NCBI GenBank assembly: GCA_013816805.1
Contig: JACDDS010000006.1
Span: forward strand, 149,407-213,406
Reading direction: 5' to 3'
Source of the DNA: Chitinophagales bacterium
GTDB lineage: Bacteria > Bacteroidota > Bacteroidia > Chitinophagales > UBA10324
Length of the DNA stretch: 64,000 nt
Every line of letters begins with the position of its first letter. The stretch's first letter is position 1. Below, one piece after another: positions 28,537-37,853 of this stretch. A program made the position numbers and the translations under genes. A model generated the notes under the pieces. That model did not search any database, was not told the origin of the DNA, and saw only the letters and a list, made by a program, of their open reading frames with translations.

Positions 28537-29199
28537 TTATTTAACGTTGCGCGTCCGAAGAGGACACTTCCACGTACCATCGTAATTGCGGCCGCTGTAT
28601 TGAGACGCTTCAGATGAGTCACCATAGTCATTCATCATTGGATTTATAGATCCTGAATAAGATATATCACGGTGGCGAATAATATTCTTCACCTTTTCAT
28701 AGAGATCTGTTTCCCGCATTTTTTCAAATTGTGCATGGGGATTAAATACCATAGCCGGGTAATTAAACCGGCGCGCCGGCCTGCTGCTCGCAGGATGTAA
28801 GCCTGCAATAAAAAATGCTTCTTCTTTCAGGCTAAAGCTAAAATCAGGGGAATTCGGGTCTGCGCTTACCCGGGTGTCGTAAGAATAATTTTGTATATCA
28901 AGATCGCCTAATGCCTGAAGCCGTTGCCATAATAATTCATCGAACTTTTCTTCATTGTTTATTTCCGGATCTTTAAACAGGATAGCTGCACTATAATATA
29001 TCTGTTCAGAATTCCGGTATTCATCAATAAATTCATAAAGAAATTTTAAAATGGAGGTATCATCTTTCGGGCAAGCCATATTATCGGCAACCATATAACG
29101 TATTTGTTCCTTTGAAAGCGCTGCTTTAGCGCCTATGCACGGATATTCCTTATAGTGCAGAAAAGATAAATATTCCTCAATGATAGCATTCGATTCCAT
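28537..29199 (-). CDS. YqcI/YcgG family protein (GntA-like haem N-oxygenase family)
   Basis: 220 aa from the ATG at 29199; an upstream start (29238) adds 13 atypical residues. Family blocks are complete: KEYPCIGAKAAL, FDELLWQRLQAL, GLHPASSRPARRFNYPAMVFNPHAQFE, IRHRDISYSGSINPMM and EASQYSGRNYDGTWKCPL. The family includes the haem-dependent N-hydroxylase GntA of guanitoxin biosynthesis; other members are uncharacterised. Last in a minus-strand set after a LysE exporter and an ATP-grasp enzyme. Confidence 0.87.
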   Translation of the reverse strand: MESNAIIEEYLSFLHYKEYPCIGAKAALSKEQIRYMVADNMACPKDDTSILKFLYEFIDEYRNSEQIYYSAAILFKDPEINNEEKFDELLWQRLQALGDLDIQNYSYDTRVSADPNSPDFSFSLKEEAFFIAGLHPASSRPARRFNYPAMVFNPHAQFEKMRETDLYEKVKNIIRHRDISYSGSINPMMNDYGDSSEASQYSGRNYDGTWKCPLRTRNVK

Positions 29200-29285
29200 G
29201 AGCCGAAAATCTAATAGTAATACAAATGTATAACCCAATATTATTCCAGAGTATATATTTCAGAACTTCAACGCTAAACTAGTTC

Positions 29286-30341
29286 TTACGGTACTTCCTT
29301 ATCCAGCCGGCTAATAATTTTAATATGCTTTCTTACTTTTTTAACAAAGATAAGACCGCGCCGAAGATCCCAATAGTGAATTCCGTTTTTACGGTTATAC
29401 TTTGAAATTTTATACAAAACATTCCAGTGGTGCAGCAGTATGCTATATGCCTGTAGCAACGTATACCCGTTTCCATACACATGGTGTGCCTCTGCTCCGC
29501 TGCCATTGTATTCAAGTATAGAAAAATTCCTGCCCTCTTTCAAATCTTCAATCGAGGAGCACTTAATATCATAACGGCCGTAATAAAAATACTTAGAGTA
29601 ATCGCTAAGGTCGTTGAACACTTTTAGCAGCCGGTCATCTTTTTCATGAGCCAGGCTCACCAGCTTGCCGCCCCGGCTGAGATTTAAGGCATAGGATAAA
29701 CAATATGCTTCACCTTCGGGAATTATTTCTTCCAAACGATCATGGTGTTTGGATGCCATTTCATCCAGCATAAAACGTACGCGGGAGTAATCAAGAATCA
29801 GCTGCCACAATGTTTTTTTTCCATCACCGGTTACCTCTAAAAATTCCTTTTTTAAAAATCCGGTTATGGTTCCGCTTTGCTCATTTGGGAAACGGTAATA
29901 AAACAAGCTTACTTCTATTGGATAATCTATCAGGTCCTGTACAATGTAATCGACCGGTAATTTTATATGATAATCGTGAAGCTGTTCACTGTTATTGATA
30001 ATGCGAAACAGAAAACCCATCTTACCTACATCAGGCTTTACAACAAATGGATATCTGAAGTTATGGGTTGAAATGAGATGCTCTAACTCAGAAAAAGAAC
30101 AGGAAGGAGAAATGTAAATACTTTTAGGAAATGAGCCTGGTGGGAGCTGATTATAAATTTCACGTTTGCTCTCACCTTCGAATCCACCAAAAGTGATCGT
30201 TGGGTTTGATGCAGTAAAAAACCACCACGATCCGGTACGCATGCAATGCCAAAGCCAGACCGGTATTAAAGGAATATATTTAATACGCCACTCCCAGCTT
30301 TCCCAATGGGTAACGTAATAAAGGGCGTTTTTCAGATTCAC
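29286..30341 (-). CDS. ATP-grasp enzyme, D-Ala-D-Ala ligase-like
   Basis: 351 aa. After a Trp-rich N-terminus, FVVKPDVGKMGFLFRIINN (about 115-133) is the ATP-grasp Lys/Gly loop and VQDLIDYPIEVSLFYYR the substrate strand. SILEYNGSGAEAHHVYG carries the C-terminal Mg-binding acidic/Asn pair. ATP-grasp ligases join a carboxylate to an amine via an acyl-phosphate. The substrate is unknown. It starts 28 bp after LysE and is followed 86 bp later by the YqcI/YcgG gene. Confidence 0.8.
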   Translation of the reverse strand: MNLKNALYYVTHWESWEWRIKYIPLIPVWLWHCMRTGSWWFFTASNPTITFGGFEGESKREIYNQLPPGSFPKSIYISPSCSFSELEHLISTHNFRYPFVVKPDVGKMGFLFRIINNSEQLHDYHIKLPVDYIVQDLIDYPIEVSLFYYRFPNEQSGTITGFLKKEFLEVTGDGKKTLWQLILDYSRVRFMLDEMASKHHDRLEEIIPEGEAYCLSYALNLSRGGKLVSLAHEKDDRLLKVFNDLSDYSKYFYYGRYDIKCSSIEDLKEGRNFSILEYNGSGAEAHHVYGNGYTLLQAYSILLHHWNVLYKISKYNRKNGIHYWDLRRGLIFVKKVRKHIKIISRLDKEVP

Positions 30342-30369
30342 AGGCGCTAAAAATAGAATGAATTTTATT

Positions 30370-31047
30370 CTATTTTTTCGTTTCCGGCTCCACTAAACTT
30401 TTTCGGGTTGTAGCAGCAGATTCAGGCTTAATGGTCCTCCATAACTGAATAATAGCCGTAATGGCGAAAATGAAGCCGATAGTCCAATTCATAATTTTTT
30501 GATTGGCACCGAATTTCACTGCAATCAGCTGCCCTCCAAAGACAAATATGCAGCTGCCTATAAGCGTTCCCAAGCCTATTGCAATTGTGTAGATATTATA
30601 ATAATTGTTCTTTGGTAATAATATTTTTTTTGTAAATAAGATCGTACTCCAGCCAAACCAAAAGGGGAGGGGTATAGGGTTAATGGCGCTTATAAATAAT
30701 CCCAGCAGGAAGGGATGAGACGGATGATTTAACAATACATTTTTTGCATGTGCATCATTTTTTGCTGCAGCTATAAAAGATGAAATGGCAAGTGCTATAA
30801 CTATAAAAAATGTTATCCATTCCATCATCTTTAAAATGCGTTTTTGCTTCATGATGAAATCCATCGCCACTAAAGAAATCCTTACATAAAGCATTTCCAC
30901 CAGTAAAAAGGCAAATGCAAATAATATTGAAACATTGTATCCATCAGTGATGGCTAATTGCAAAATGATCAGGTTGATGGTTCCTAAAGGCAACGTACCT
31001 AAAAAGCTGATGGTCATCCCTGCAAAAAATAACCTTGTAAGCTTCAT
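30370..31047 (-). CDS. LysE family amino-acid/metabolite exporter
   Basis: 225 aa with about six helices. The opening FFAGMTISFLGTLPLGTINLIILQLAITDG matches the LysE/RhtB fold with its Gly/Pro-rich first helices; AINPIPLPFWFGWSTILF is the second conserved block. Family members export lysine, arginine, homoserine or small cations. It is the first gene of the LysE / ATP-grasp / YqcI-YcgG set and would be the export step. Confidence 0.85.
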   Translation of the reverse strand: MKLTRLFFAGMTISFLGTLPLGTINLIILQLAITDGYNVSILFAFAFLLVEMLYVRISLVAMDFIMKQKRILKMMEWITFFIVIALAISSFIAAAKNDAHAKNVLLNHPSHPFLLGLFISAINPIPLPFWFGWSTILFTKKILLPKNNYYNIYTIAIGLGTLIGSCIFVFGGQLIAVKFGANQKIMNWTIGFIFAITAIIQLWRTIKPESAATTRKSLVEPETKK

Positions 31048-31105
31048 ATTTACTGCTTCAACGAGCTATAAGGATACAAATATAAGATGTATATGAAGCT
31101 ATTGG

Positions 31106-31154
31106 ATATCAGCAATCAGATATCAGCAGTCAGCTATCAGTAATCAGCTATGAG
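31106..31154. repeat. Imperfect 14-bp tandem repeat, about 3.5 units
   Basis: Units ATATCAGCAATCAG, ATATCAGCAGTCAG, CTATCAGTAATCAG and a partial CTATGAG lie between two minus-strand genes. The third unit has 4 changes from the first. Confidence 0.8.
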
Positions 31155-31221
31155 AAGAATTAATAAGCTAGCACTTATTCTTCTGCTCAAAACTGACTAC
31201 TGACTCCTGAAAAACTATTCT

Positions 31222-32067
31222 CTATTTCTTAGTCTCCAGCAACTTAAAGAATTGATCGAGCTGAGGCAGAATAATAATGCTGGTGCGCCGGTTCGTTTGT
31301 CTGCCTGATTCTGTATCATTACTGCTAAGCGGATGGTATTCGCCTCTGCCTGCTGCTATGATACGTGAAGGATCTACGTGATAGTCATTTTGCAAACTGC
31401 GGGCAACAGACGAGGAACGCAGTACACTCAGGTCCCAGTTGTCTTTAATAAAAGGAGTTTTTATTGGCTTATTATCTGTATTTCCTTCCACCATAAATTG
31501 AACATTTGGTTGGGCGTTCAGTACACGCGCTACTTTTCCTAACACCTGTTTTGCTTCAGGTGTAATATCGTATTTGCCTGTCTTGAACAGCATTTTATCA
31601 GAGATGGAAATCAGCACGGCACTTCCTTCCACCTTAATCTGAACATCTGTATCATTTACATCCTGCAGGGCGCCTTTTAAATTCATAACAAGTGCCATAT
31701 TAAGAGAGTCTTTTTTCGCCATTTGTGTCTGCAGGTTCTGGATATACAGGTCTTTCATCCCTAAATTGTCAAGTGATTTTTTTATGCTTTCTGCCTGCTG
31801 TGCAGTAACCACAGAAAGATCGGTTAGCTGGTTCAGCATGGTAGTACTATTTTTCTTTAGTTCCGTCACCTGCTCTTCCACTTCTGCCTTCTTTTTCGCA
31901 TTAGCTTCACTTTCAGTAAGGCATGTTCTGAGCTGGTCTTCCACTCTGTTATAGTTGGATTGCAGGGTATCATACCTGGAGACCTGGGCTTTAAATTTTT
32001 TAGTGCTTACGCAGGAAGCAAGGGTTAAAGCGATACATCCAAAGATTATCAGGAATCTCATTTTCAT
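31222..32067 (-). CDS. OmpA-family lipoprotein with coiled coil
   Basis: 281 aa. A lipoprotein signal ends LTLASC (Cys 19). Residues about 25-130 are heptad-rich, Lys/Gln-rich coiled coil. From about 150 an OmpA/MotB peptidoglycan-binding domain follows: ALISISDKMLFKTGKYDITPEAKQVLGKVARVL, FMVEGNTDNKPI, DLSVLRSSSVARSL and AAGRGEYHPLSSNDTESGRQTNRRTSI, with the conserved Asp and Arg that grip diaminopimelate. It tethers outer membrane and cell wall. Confidence 0.92.
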   Translation of the reverse strand: MKMRFLIIFGCIALTLASCVSTKKFKAQVSRYDTLQSNYNRVEDQLRTCLTESEANAKKKAEVEEQVTELKKNSTTMLNQLTDLSVVTAQQAESIKKSLDNLGMKDLYIQNLQTQMAKKDSLNMALVMNLKGALQDVNDTDVQIKVEGSAVLISISDKMLFKTGKYDITPEAKQVLGKVARVLNAQPNVQFMVEGNTDNKPIKTPFIKDNWDLSVLRSSSVARSLQNDYHVDPSRIIAAGRGEYHPLSSNDTESGRQTNRRTSIIILPQLDQFFKLLETKK

Positions 32068-32267
32068 TGGTTTAGTTTTTTTGATGCGGCAAAAATACTA
32101 CCTGCAGGGCAATCCTGAATAGCAAATTAACCGATGTTGAAAAGATTTATATTGATCATAGAGTTTCATCATTTACCTTTTAATAAAGTATTGTTTGAAA
32201 TTGTACTTATCCAAACATGAAACTACCTTTCTGTTCTTCGAATCTCTTACAGTAACACATAATCTTT

Positions 32268-32525
32268 ATGGAATTCATTTTTTCAACCCATGCACGTGAA
32301 CAAATGCATGAAAGAAAAATCATTCAGCAGATCATTATTCAAATTATTAATCAACCAGATGAAATAGTAACCCAAAGCGATCTTCAAGTATTTCAAGGAC
32401 TAATTAAGGAAAATGGAAAATCTTATTTAATCCGTATCTTCGTTAATGTTGCTTTACATCCTAATTTAATAATAACGGTTTATAAAACTTCAAAAATCAG
32501 CAAGTATTATGAAGGTGAAATATGA
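32268..32525 (+). CDS. DUF4258 domain protein (RelE-like toxin fold)
   Basis: 85 aa. FSTHAREQMHERKI and the closing ITVYKTSKISKYY match DUF4258, a small family related to RelE/ParE-type toxins. Its last 17 bp overlap the DUF2283 gene, the usual pairing, so the two form a toxin-antitoxin-like module. No experimental toxicity is implied. Confidence 0.8.
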   Translation: MEFIFSTHAREQMHERKIIQQIIIQIINQPDEIVTQSDLQVFQGLIKENGKSYLIRIFVNVALHPNLIITVYKTSKISKYYEGEI

Positions 32526-32703
32526 TAAGGAGGTTGACGTACTTTATATTAAATTCAGCGATGAGATCATTGCCGAGAGCGATGAAAGTAAGCCCGGGAT
32601 AATTATTGACTATTCATCAGGTGAAAATATAGTAGCCATAGAAATACTTAACGCTTCTAAAAAAATGCCTTCCCCATTAAAAGTGGACTATGAAATGGTA
32701 TGA
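32509..32703 (+). CDS. DUF2283 family small protein
   Basis: 64 aa. KYDKEVDVLYIKFSDE, then GIIIDYSSGENIVAIEILNASKK, is the DUF2283 beta-rich signature. It overlaps the DUF4258 gene by 17 bp and would be its putative partner/antitoxin. Confidence 0.85.
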   Translation: MKVKYDKEVDVLYIKFSDEIIAESDESKPGIIIDYSSGENIVAIEILNASKKMPSPLKVDYEMV

Positions 32704-32837
32704 TCTGTAAAGGTTTATCAAAGCAGCATCAGCTGTTCAATATTTAACTGAGTCGATTAGCACTGTTACCAACCTGAGGTGATTGATTAGCAATAATGTG
32801 ATAGATTTAAAAGACTTTTGTTCCTAATTTTTTAAGG

Positions 32838-33884
32838 ATGAAAAGTGCTTTTATAATTCTGGCTTGCATTTTATCCGGCAGCATTTTTTTAATCCATCCC
32901 TTTGAACCTCATTTAACAGATATAAAACAGCTGACTCATGGTGGCACAAATGCTGAAGCTTATTTTAGTCCTGATGGGGAATGGCTGACGATGCAAACTA
33001 CCCGCGCTGATTGGGGTTACGACTGCGACCAGATTTTATTGATGGATATTAAAGCCGCTAAGACCGATACTGCTTACCGTTCCAGGCTGATCAGTATCGA
33101 TGGCGGCCGTACTACCTGTTCTTATTTTCTTCCTGATGGAAATCACCTTCTTTTTGCTTCCACCAAATCCGCTGGCGCTATTTGCCCGGCGACACCGCCC
33201 CACGATCCAAAAAATTATGTATGGCCTATTTATGATTCGTACGACATCTATGAATCAGATCTTGAAGGACATGTTGTGAAACAGCTGACCAATACAAACG
33301 GATACGATGCAGAGGCAACCGTTTCTCCGAAGGGAGATAAAATTGTATTTACTTCTACCCGCGGAGGAGATATTGATCTGTGGGGAATGAATATCGACGG
33401 AAGTAATCCTGTTCAGATCACAAATGAAACCGGTTACGATGGAGGTGCTACTTTCTCACCTGATGGCTCTAAGATTGTATATCGAGCCTGCCATCCAAAG
33501 AGCGAAGAAGAGGTTAAAGCCTACCGCGATTTTTTGTCGCAAGGCTTAGTGTCGCCGCTTAAGATGGAATTATTTATTTGTAATGCAGACGGCTCTAATA
33601 AGCACCAGTTGACTGAGCTAGGAAATGCGAACTGGGCACCCTGCTTCGACCCGACAGGAAAGAAAATTGTCTTCTCCTCCAATGCCAAAAGCAGCGGTGG
33701 ATTTGACTTCCAGTTATTTGCTATCAATATCGATGGTACAGGCTTGCAGCAAATAACCGATGCAGGTACATTCAACGCATTTCCCATGTTTTCACCTGAT
33801 GGAAAAAATCTTGTCTTTTGCTCTAACCGGAATAGCAGCAACAAGCATGAGATTGATGTTTACCTATCCAAATGGATTCCTTAA
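32838..33884 (+). CDS. TolB-like/PD40 beta-propeller protein, exported
   Basis: 348 aa. A hydrophobic N-terminus likely exports it. Repeated blades carry AYFSPDGEW, ATVSPKGDKIVFTSTRGGDIDLW, ATFSPDGSKIVYRA, PCFDPTGKKIVFSSN and PMFSPDGKNLVFCSN, the PD40/WD40-like TolB signature. No amidase or protease domain is attached. It is followed 10 bp later by the M28 peptidase, so an operon for peptide handling in the periplasm is plausible. Confidence 0.88.
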   Translation: MKSAFIILACILSGSIFLIHPFEPHLTDIKQLTHGGTNAEAYFSPDGEWLTMQTTRADWGYDCDQILLMDIKAAKTDTAYRSRLISIDGGRTTCSYFLPDGNHLLFASTKSAGAICPATPPHDPKNYVWPIYDSYDIYESDLEGHVVKQLTNTNGYDAEATVSPKGDKIVFTSTRGGDIDLWGMNIDGSNPVQITNETGYDGGATFSPDGSKIVYRACHPKSEEEVKAYRDFLSQGLVSPLKMELFICNADGSNKHQLTELGNANWAPCFDPTGKKIVFSSNAKSSGGFDFQLFAINIDGTGLQQITDAGTFNAFPMFSPDGKNLVFCSNRNSSNKHEIDVYLSKWIP

Positions 33885-33894
33885 AAATTTAGCC

Positions 33895-35124
33895 ATGAGT
33901 CGATATATATTTTGTATACCATTTCTTATAACCGCTATAGTCTGCAATGCACAAATTGAAGAGCAGTTTCTTCGATCACACATTTACTTTCTTGCAAGTG
34001 ACAGTATGAAAGGAAGAGAAACCGGAAGCGTGGATGAAAAATATGCAGCTGCATATATCAGCAGTCAGTTCAATTCGTACGGGCTTAGTCCCGCAGGAGT
34101 GAATGGAACCTGGTACCAATCTTTTCATTTCCGTTATTCGCCCGATCCGCATAACCTGGATACTATGCATGCTGTATATAAAATAGGCACGAATGTGATT
34201 GGATTTTTAGATAACCATGCCCTTTATACCGTCGTTATCGGTGCGCATTACGATCACCTTGGTTTGGGTTACGATCACAATGCACTCGACATAAACCCGG
34301 AAGGGAAGATTCACAACGGTGCTGACGACAATGCTTCAGGAAGTGCGGGTGTAATGGAGCTTGCGCGATACTATTCCTCGAATAATATTACCGAGCAGTA
34401 CAACTTTTTGTTCATCTGTTTTTCGGGAGAGGAACTGGGACTGATAGGTTCGAAAAAATTCTGTGATTCACCCACTATCGTTCTTTCCACAGTCAATTAC
34501 ATGGTAAACATGGATATGATCGGACGACTGCGGGATTCCACAAATACTATCGAGCTGGGTGGTGTCGGTACTTCGCCCACTTTCATTCCTCTTATCAATA
34601 AACTTTCAGGTCCATTTCACATAAAGCTCGATAGCTCCGGTGTTGGCCCTTCCGACCACACATCTTTTTACCTGAAAAATATACCGGTTCTTTTTTTCTT
34701 TACAGGTCAGCATAGTGATTACCACAAACCTACTGATGATGCTGATAAGATCAATTTTTCTGGGGAAGTGAAAGTGCTTGATTACGTTGTCCGTTTAATT
34801 GACAAGCTTAACAATCAACAGAAACGGGTATTTACTAAAACCAAAAACAGCAGCCAGGATCTTCCTGCATTTAAAGTAACCCTGGGTATTATGCCGGACT
34901 ATGTATTTGAAGGAAAGGGATTGCGCGTAGATGCCGTGAGTGATAATCGTCCCGCAGCAAAGGCAGGACTACTTTCTGGTGATGTGATTGTACAGATGGG
35001 TGACATTAAAGTAGATAACATCCAGGATTACATGAAAGCACTCTCGGCTTTCAGCAAAGGAGCTTCTACAGAAGTATCTGTGATAAGAAAAGGGAACAAA
35101 ATTAAAATCCCGGTTACATTTTGA
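33895..35124 (+). CDS. M28 family zinc aminopeptidase with C-terminal PDZ domain
   Basis: 409 aa from ATG 33895; longer in-frame starts run into the upstream gene and are rejected. A signal peptide ends near CNAQ. Zinc-site motifs are GAHYDH, HNGADDNASGSAG, FSGEELGLIGS, VNMDMIGR and SDHTSFY, in M28 order. Residues about 310-409 form a PDZ-like domain (AAKAGLLSGDVIVQMGDIKVDNIQDYMKAL). It removes N-terminal residues from peptides outside the cytoplasm. Confidence 0.93.
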   Translation: MSRYIFCIPFLITAIVCNAQIEEQFLRSHIYFLASDSMKGRETGSVDEKYAAAYISSQFNSYGLSPAGVNGTWYQSFHFRYSPDPHNLDTMHAVYKIGTNVIGFLDNHALYTVVIGAHYDHLGLGYDHNALDINPEGKIHNGADDNASGSAGVMELARYYSSNNITEQYNFLFICFSGEELGLIGSKKFCDSPTIVLSTVNYMVNMDMIGRLRDSTNTIELGGVGTSPTFIPLINKLSGPFHIKLDSSGVGPSDHTSFYLKNIPVLFFFTGQHSDYHKPTDDADKINFSGEVKVLDYVVRLIDKLNNQQKRVFTKTKNSSQDLPAFKVTLGIMPDYVFEGKGLRVDAVSDNRPAAKAGLLSGDVIVQMGDIKVDNIQDYMKALSAFSKGASTEVSVIRKGNKIKIPVTF

Positions 35125-35147
35125 GGTTTCATAAATAACCCAAAAGA

Positions 35148-36668
35148 TCATTTCTCCTGTTGCTTCAAAAATTTAACCGTGCGAATCTTATCTTTCGCAG
35201 TAAGCCGTACAATATAATAGCCATCCGGCAGAAATGCAATATCAATCACATCATCCGGATTCTTTTCCGCAGAGAATAAAACCTTTCCTTCCAAAGAATA
35301 TACTTCTATGGAAACTCTTTCTTTATCGCGAGATTCAATCTGAATGTAATCCGATGCAAGAGCAGGTTGAATGAAAAGATTATGGTCACCATTCTCCGAA
35401 ACAGGTGTTATTCCTACAGGCAAACAATCTCCGGAAATTCCAGCACCCGGAATATAACCTGCTAAACCGGTGGTATCGATGATAAACCCATATTCGCCGT
35501 AGAATGTCAAGCCTGATTTAGTATCAATCTTAAAATCAGCGCCGTAATCATAAGGGATTTTTATGCGGCAATCATTTGTATCGAGATAATAGCTGTAATG
35601 AGGATGTATTGAGAAAAGAGCAGGGGTATAAGATGAATCAATTTTAATTTGAATGTGTTCCCAGCAACCGATGCCTCCATGACCTGAACCAAAATCGTTA
35701 TTCACCATTGCTGATTGACCGGCTCCTAATTGAAGAAAGGGTTCAAATTGGTTTGCAATGAAGCAGCGTGAAATATTAATTTCTGAATAGCTAGTATCGT
35801 TTAAGCCTTCAGTAAACTTTTTTATTTCCCTGTGAATACACATGCAAACTGAATCTGGACTTCGGGTAACGGTTAACAACGAATCCCGGTAATACTCGCC
35901 TGTCGTTGGACTCAGCACGTCATACCAGTCGCGTATATTTTTCCAAATCAATACGTCCTGAGGTTGGTAATGAAAATAATCTTCGAAAGCAGGAAATGAA
36001 AATCCATATACCTGTCCGGCTATTTCCATTCTTTGTAAAACGAGCCTGGTTAAATTGCCGTAGAAATTATCATCGAAAACCAGATTTCTGAAAGGGATAA
36101 ATTCAATGAATCCAAATGATTTCGAAAGTCTGTAGTGGTAAGAGGCAAACTGTGGAATAGTATCATGCTTCTTGTAAGCAGTAATTGAGAAAACTTTCAC
36201 GCTGTCGCTAAATCCGAATATCGTTTCTTCTGAAATGGAAGTACAATTTATAATCACGTAATCAATTGACCAGGCATTTTCGCTTGCTGTTACCTTCCAG
36301 GATTCGTTAACGGAGGCTAAATGATTAAACTTTACAATAGTGCCGCCGATATTGATTTCGTAATGGTTACCAGTTTGTTTAATGGAGTCCATGCCGAAAG
36401 GATCCTGATACCATCTGAAATCAGTAGAATTTTGAAAATGTGAAAGACAATAAGAGCCACTATCCGTAAATGGTTTTTGGTTGAAGAGATAAGTAGTGCT
36501 GTTTCCATCTGTTTTAAGCGAATCGGCTTTGTAAGCATACACGTAATGCTGCGAATTTTGTTCTGTAGAGATATAAACATTTCGCTGATTACGCGGAAAC
36601 AATTCCCAATTGTCTGCCAGGGCAGCATTAACGGAAAAGGTGAGGAAGAGAAAGAAAATATGCTTCAT
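35148..36668 (-). CDS. Secreted protein of unknown function with T9SS tail
   Basis: 506 aa from ATG 36668 (MKHIFFLFLTFSVNAALA signal peptide); an earlier in-frame ATG gives a poor N-terminus and is rejected. The body is rich in Asp, Tyr and Trp, with no catalytic motif that I recognise. The last about 75 residues (HNLFIQPALASDYIQIES to IRTVKFLKQQEK) form a T9SS type A sorting domain. It is convergent with the M28 peptidase gene. Confidence 0.8.
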   Translation of the reverse strand: MKHIFFLFLTFSVNAALADNWELFPRNQRNVYISTEQNSQHYVYAYKADSLKTDGNSTTYLFNQKPFTDSGSYCLSHFQNSTDFRWYQDPFGMDSIKQTGNHYEINIGGTIVKFNHLASVNESWKVTASENAWSIDYVIINCTSISEETIFGFSDSVKVFSITAYKKHDTIPQFASYHYRLSKSFGFIEFIPFRNLVFDDNFYGNLTRLVLQRMEIAGQVYGFSFPAFEDYFHYQPQDVLIWKNIRDWYDVLSPTTGEYYRDSLLTVTRSPDSVCMCIHREIKKFTEGLNDTSYSEINISRCFIANQFEPFLQLGAGQSAMVNNDFGSGHGGIGCWEHIQIKIDSSYTPALFSIHPHYSYYLDTNDCRIKIPYDYGADFKIDTKSGLTFYGEYGFIIDTTGLAGYIPGAGISGDCLPVGITPVSENGDHNLFIQPALASDYIQIESRDKERVSIEVYSLEGKVLFSAEKNPDDVIDIAFLPDGYYIVRLTAKDKIRTVKFLKQQEK

Positions 36669-36822
36669 GGAAGTAATAAGGTAATAAAAATAAATAATTT
36701 GATTTTGGATCTGGCACCATTTAATCATTAGTTGGAAAAGGTTACCATAAGCAAACAAAACAGTATTTTATTTCTACCGTATTTTGCGTTGGATGTTTAA
36801 GAATAAGTAACAGTCACTGCAG

Positions 36823-37374
36823 ATGCAAACCTATATCTCAATCCTGCGCGGCATTAATGTGAGCGGCCATAAGCAAATCAAAATGGCGGATCTAAAGGTG
36901 TTGTATGAAGGGTTAAAATTTAAAGATGTGAGTACCTACATCCAAAGCGGTAATATTGTTTTTAAGGCGGCATCCACTTCTGATACAGAAATTTCCGCGA
37001 AGATTGGACAGGCTATTCTTAAAAAGTATCAGTTTGAAGTTCCGGTAATCATCAGAACGGCGCAGGAAATGGAAACCATTTATGCTGCCAATCCCTTTAT
37101 AAACCAAAAGGATATTGACCAGGAAAAATTACACGTTACATTCCTGGCAAGAATGCCCGAACAAGTGAACTTAGATAAAATTGAAAATCTCAGCTATGCA
37201 TCTGATCAGTTTACTTTACTTAACAGAGAGGTTTATTTGTATTGCCCGGGCGGCTATGGAAATACCAAACTTTCCAATACCTTTTTTGAAAATAAGTTAA
37301 AAGTAACTGCTACTACAAGGAATTGGAAAACCGTTACAAAACTGATAGCAATCGCTGATCAGATAAGCGGATAG
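36823..37374 (+). CDS. DUF1697 family protein
   Basis: 183 aa. The opening TYISILRGINVSGHKQIKMADLK, YIQSGNIVFKA and the closing RNWKTVTKLIAIA are the DUF1697 signature. It is cytosolic, of unknown function, and typical of soil bacterial accessory genes. Confidence 0.92.
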   Translation: MQTYISILRGINVSGHKQIKMADLKVLYEGLKFKDVSTYIQSGNIVFKAASTSDTEISAKIGQAILKKYQFEVPVIIRTAQEMETIYAANPFINQKDIDQEKLHVTFLARMPEQVNLDKIENLSYASDQFTLLNREVYLYCPGGYGNTKLSNTFFENKLKVTATTRNWKTVTKLIAIADQISG

Positions 37375-37406
37375 CTGAATAATTTTGTTATGACTTATTA
37401 AAAAAA

Positions 37407-37853
37407 TTAAGCCTGGTGATTAGAAGCTGGTTCCAGATATTCTTTCAATGCTTTATTTACGAAATAAGTCCACCCTTCTACGAAATTCTGTTTTTCAAAA
37501 TCAGTACCTGCCGCAGCAAATGATTCTACACCGGTGTGTGTTAGTTTCAATAATGTTTTATCACCCTGGTCAAACAGCTCAAAGCTTACGTACGACTGTC
37601 CGGGGTAACCGTCATATTTCCAGCTATAGGTCAGCTTTTTTCCTTTAATAACCTCTGTAATTTCACAAAGATGCAGATATTGAGTGCCACCTTCCTTGCC
37701 TCCGATGAAGGTAAATTTGAATCCTGCTTCAGGCCGAAAATCTTCTAAGGGAAAGTACCATTTTTTAATTTCATTGTTATCGGTAATGGCTTTCCAGACT
37801 TTTGAGATTGGAGCATTAAATACTCTTTCTATTACGATGGGATTGTCGCTCAT
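37407..37853 (-). CDS. AHSA1/SRPBCC domain protein
   Basis: 148 aa. IVIERVFNAPISKVWKAITDNNEIKKWYFPLEDFRPEAGFKF is the family N-terminus; TLLKLTHTGVESF and GWTYFVNKALKEYL form the end. These START-like proteins bind small hydrophobic ligands or stress substrates. Its start lies 38 bp inside the 3' end of the upstream ArsR gene, so the pair is translationally coupled. Confidence 0.9.
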   Translation of the reverse strand: MSDNPIVIERVFNAPISKVWKAITDNNEIKKWYFPLEDFRPEAGFKFTFIGGKEGGTQYLHLCEITEVIKGKKLTYSWKYDGYPGQSYVSFELFDQGDKTLLKLTHTGVESFAAAGTDFEKQNFVEGWTYFVNKALKEYLEPASNHQA

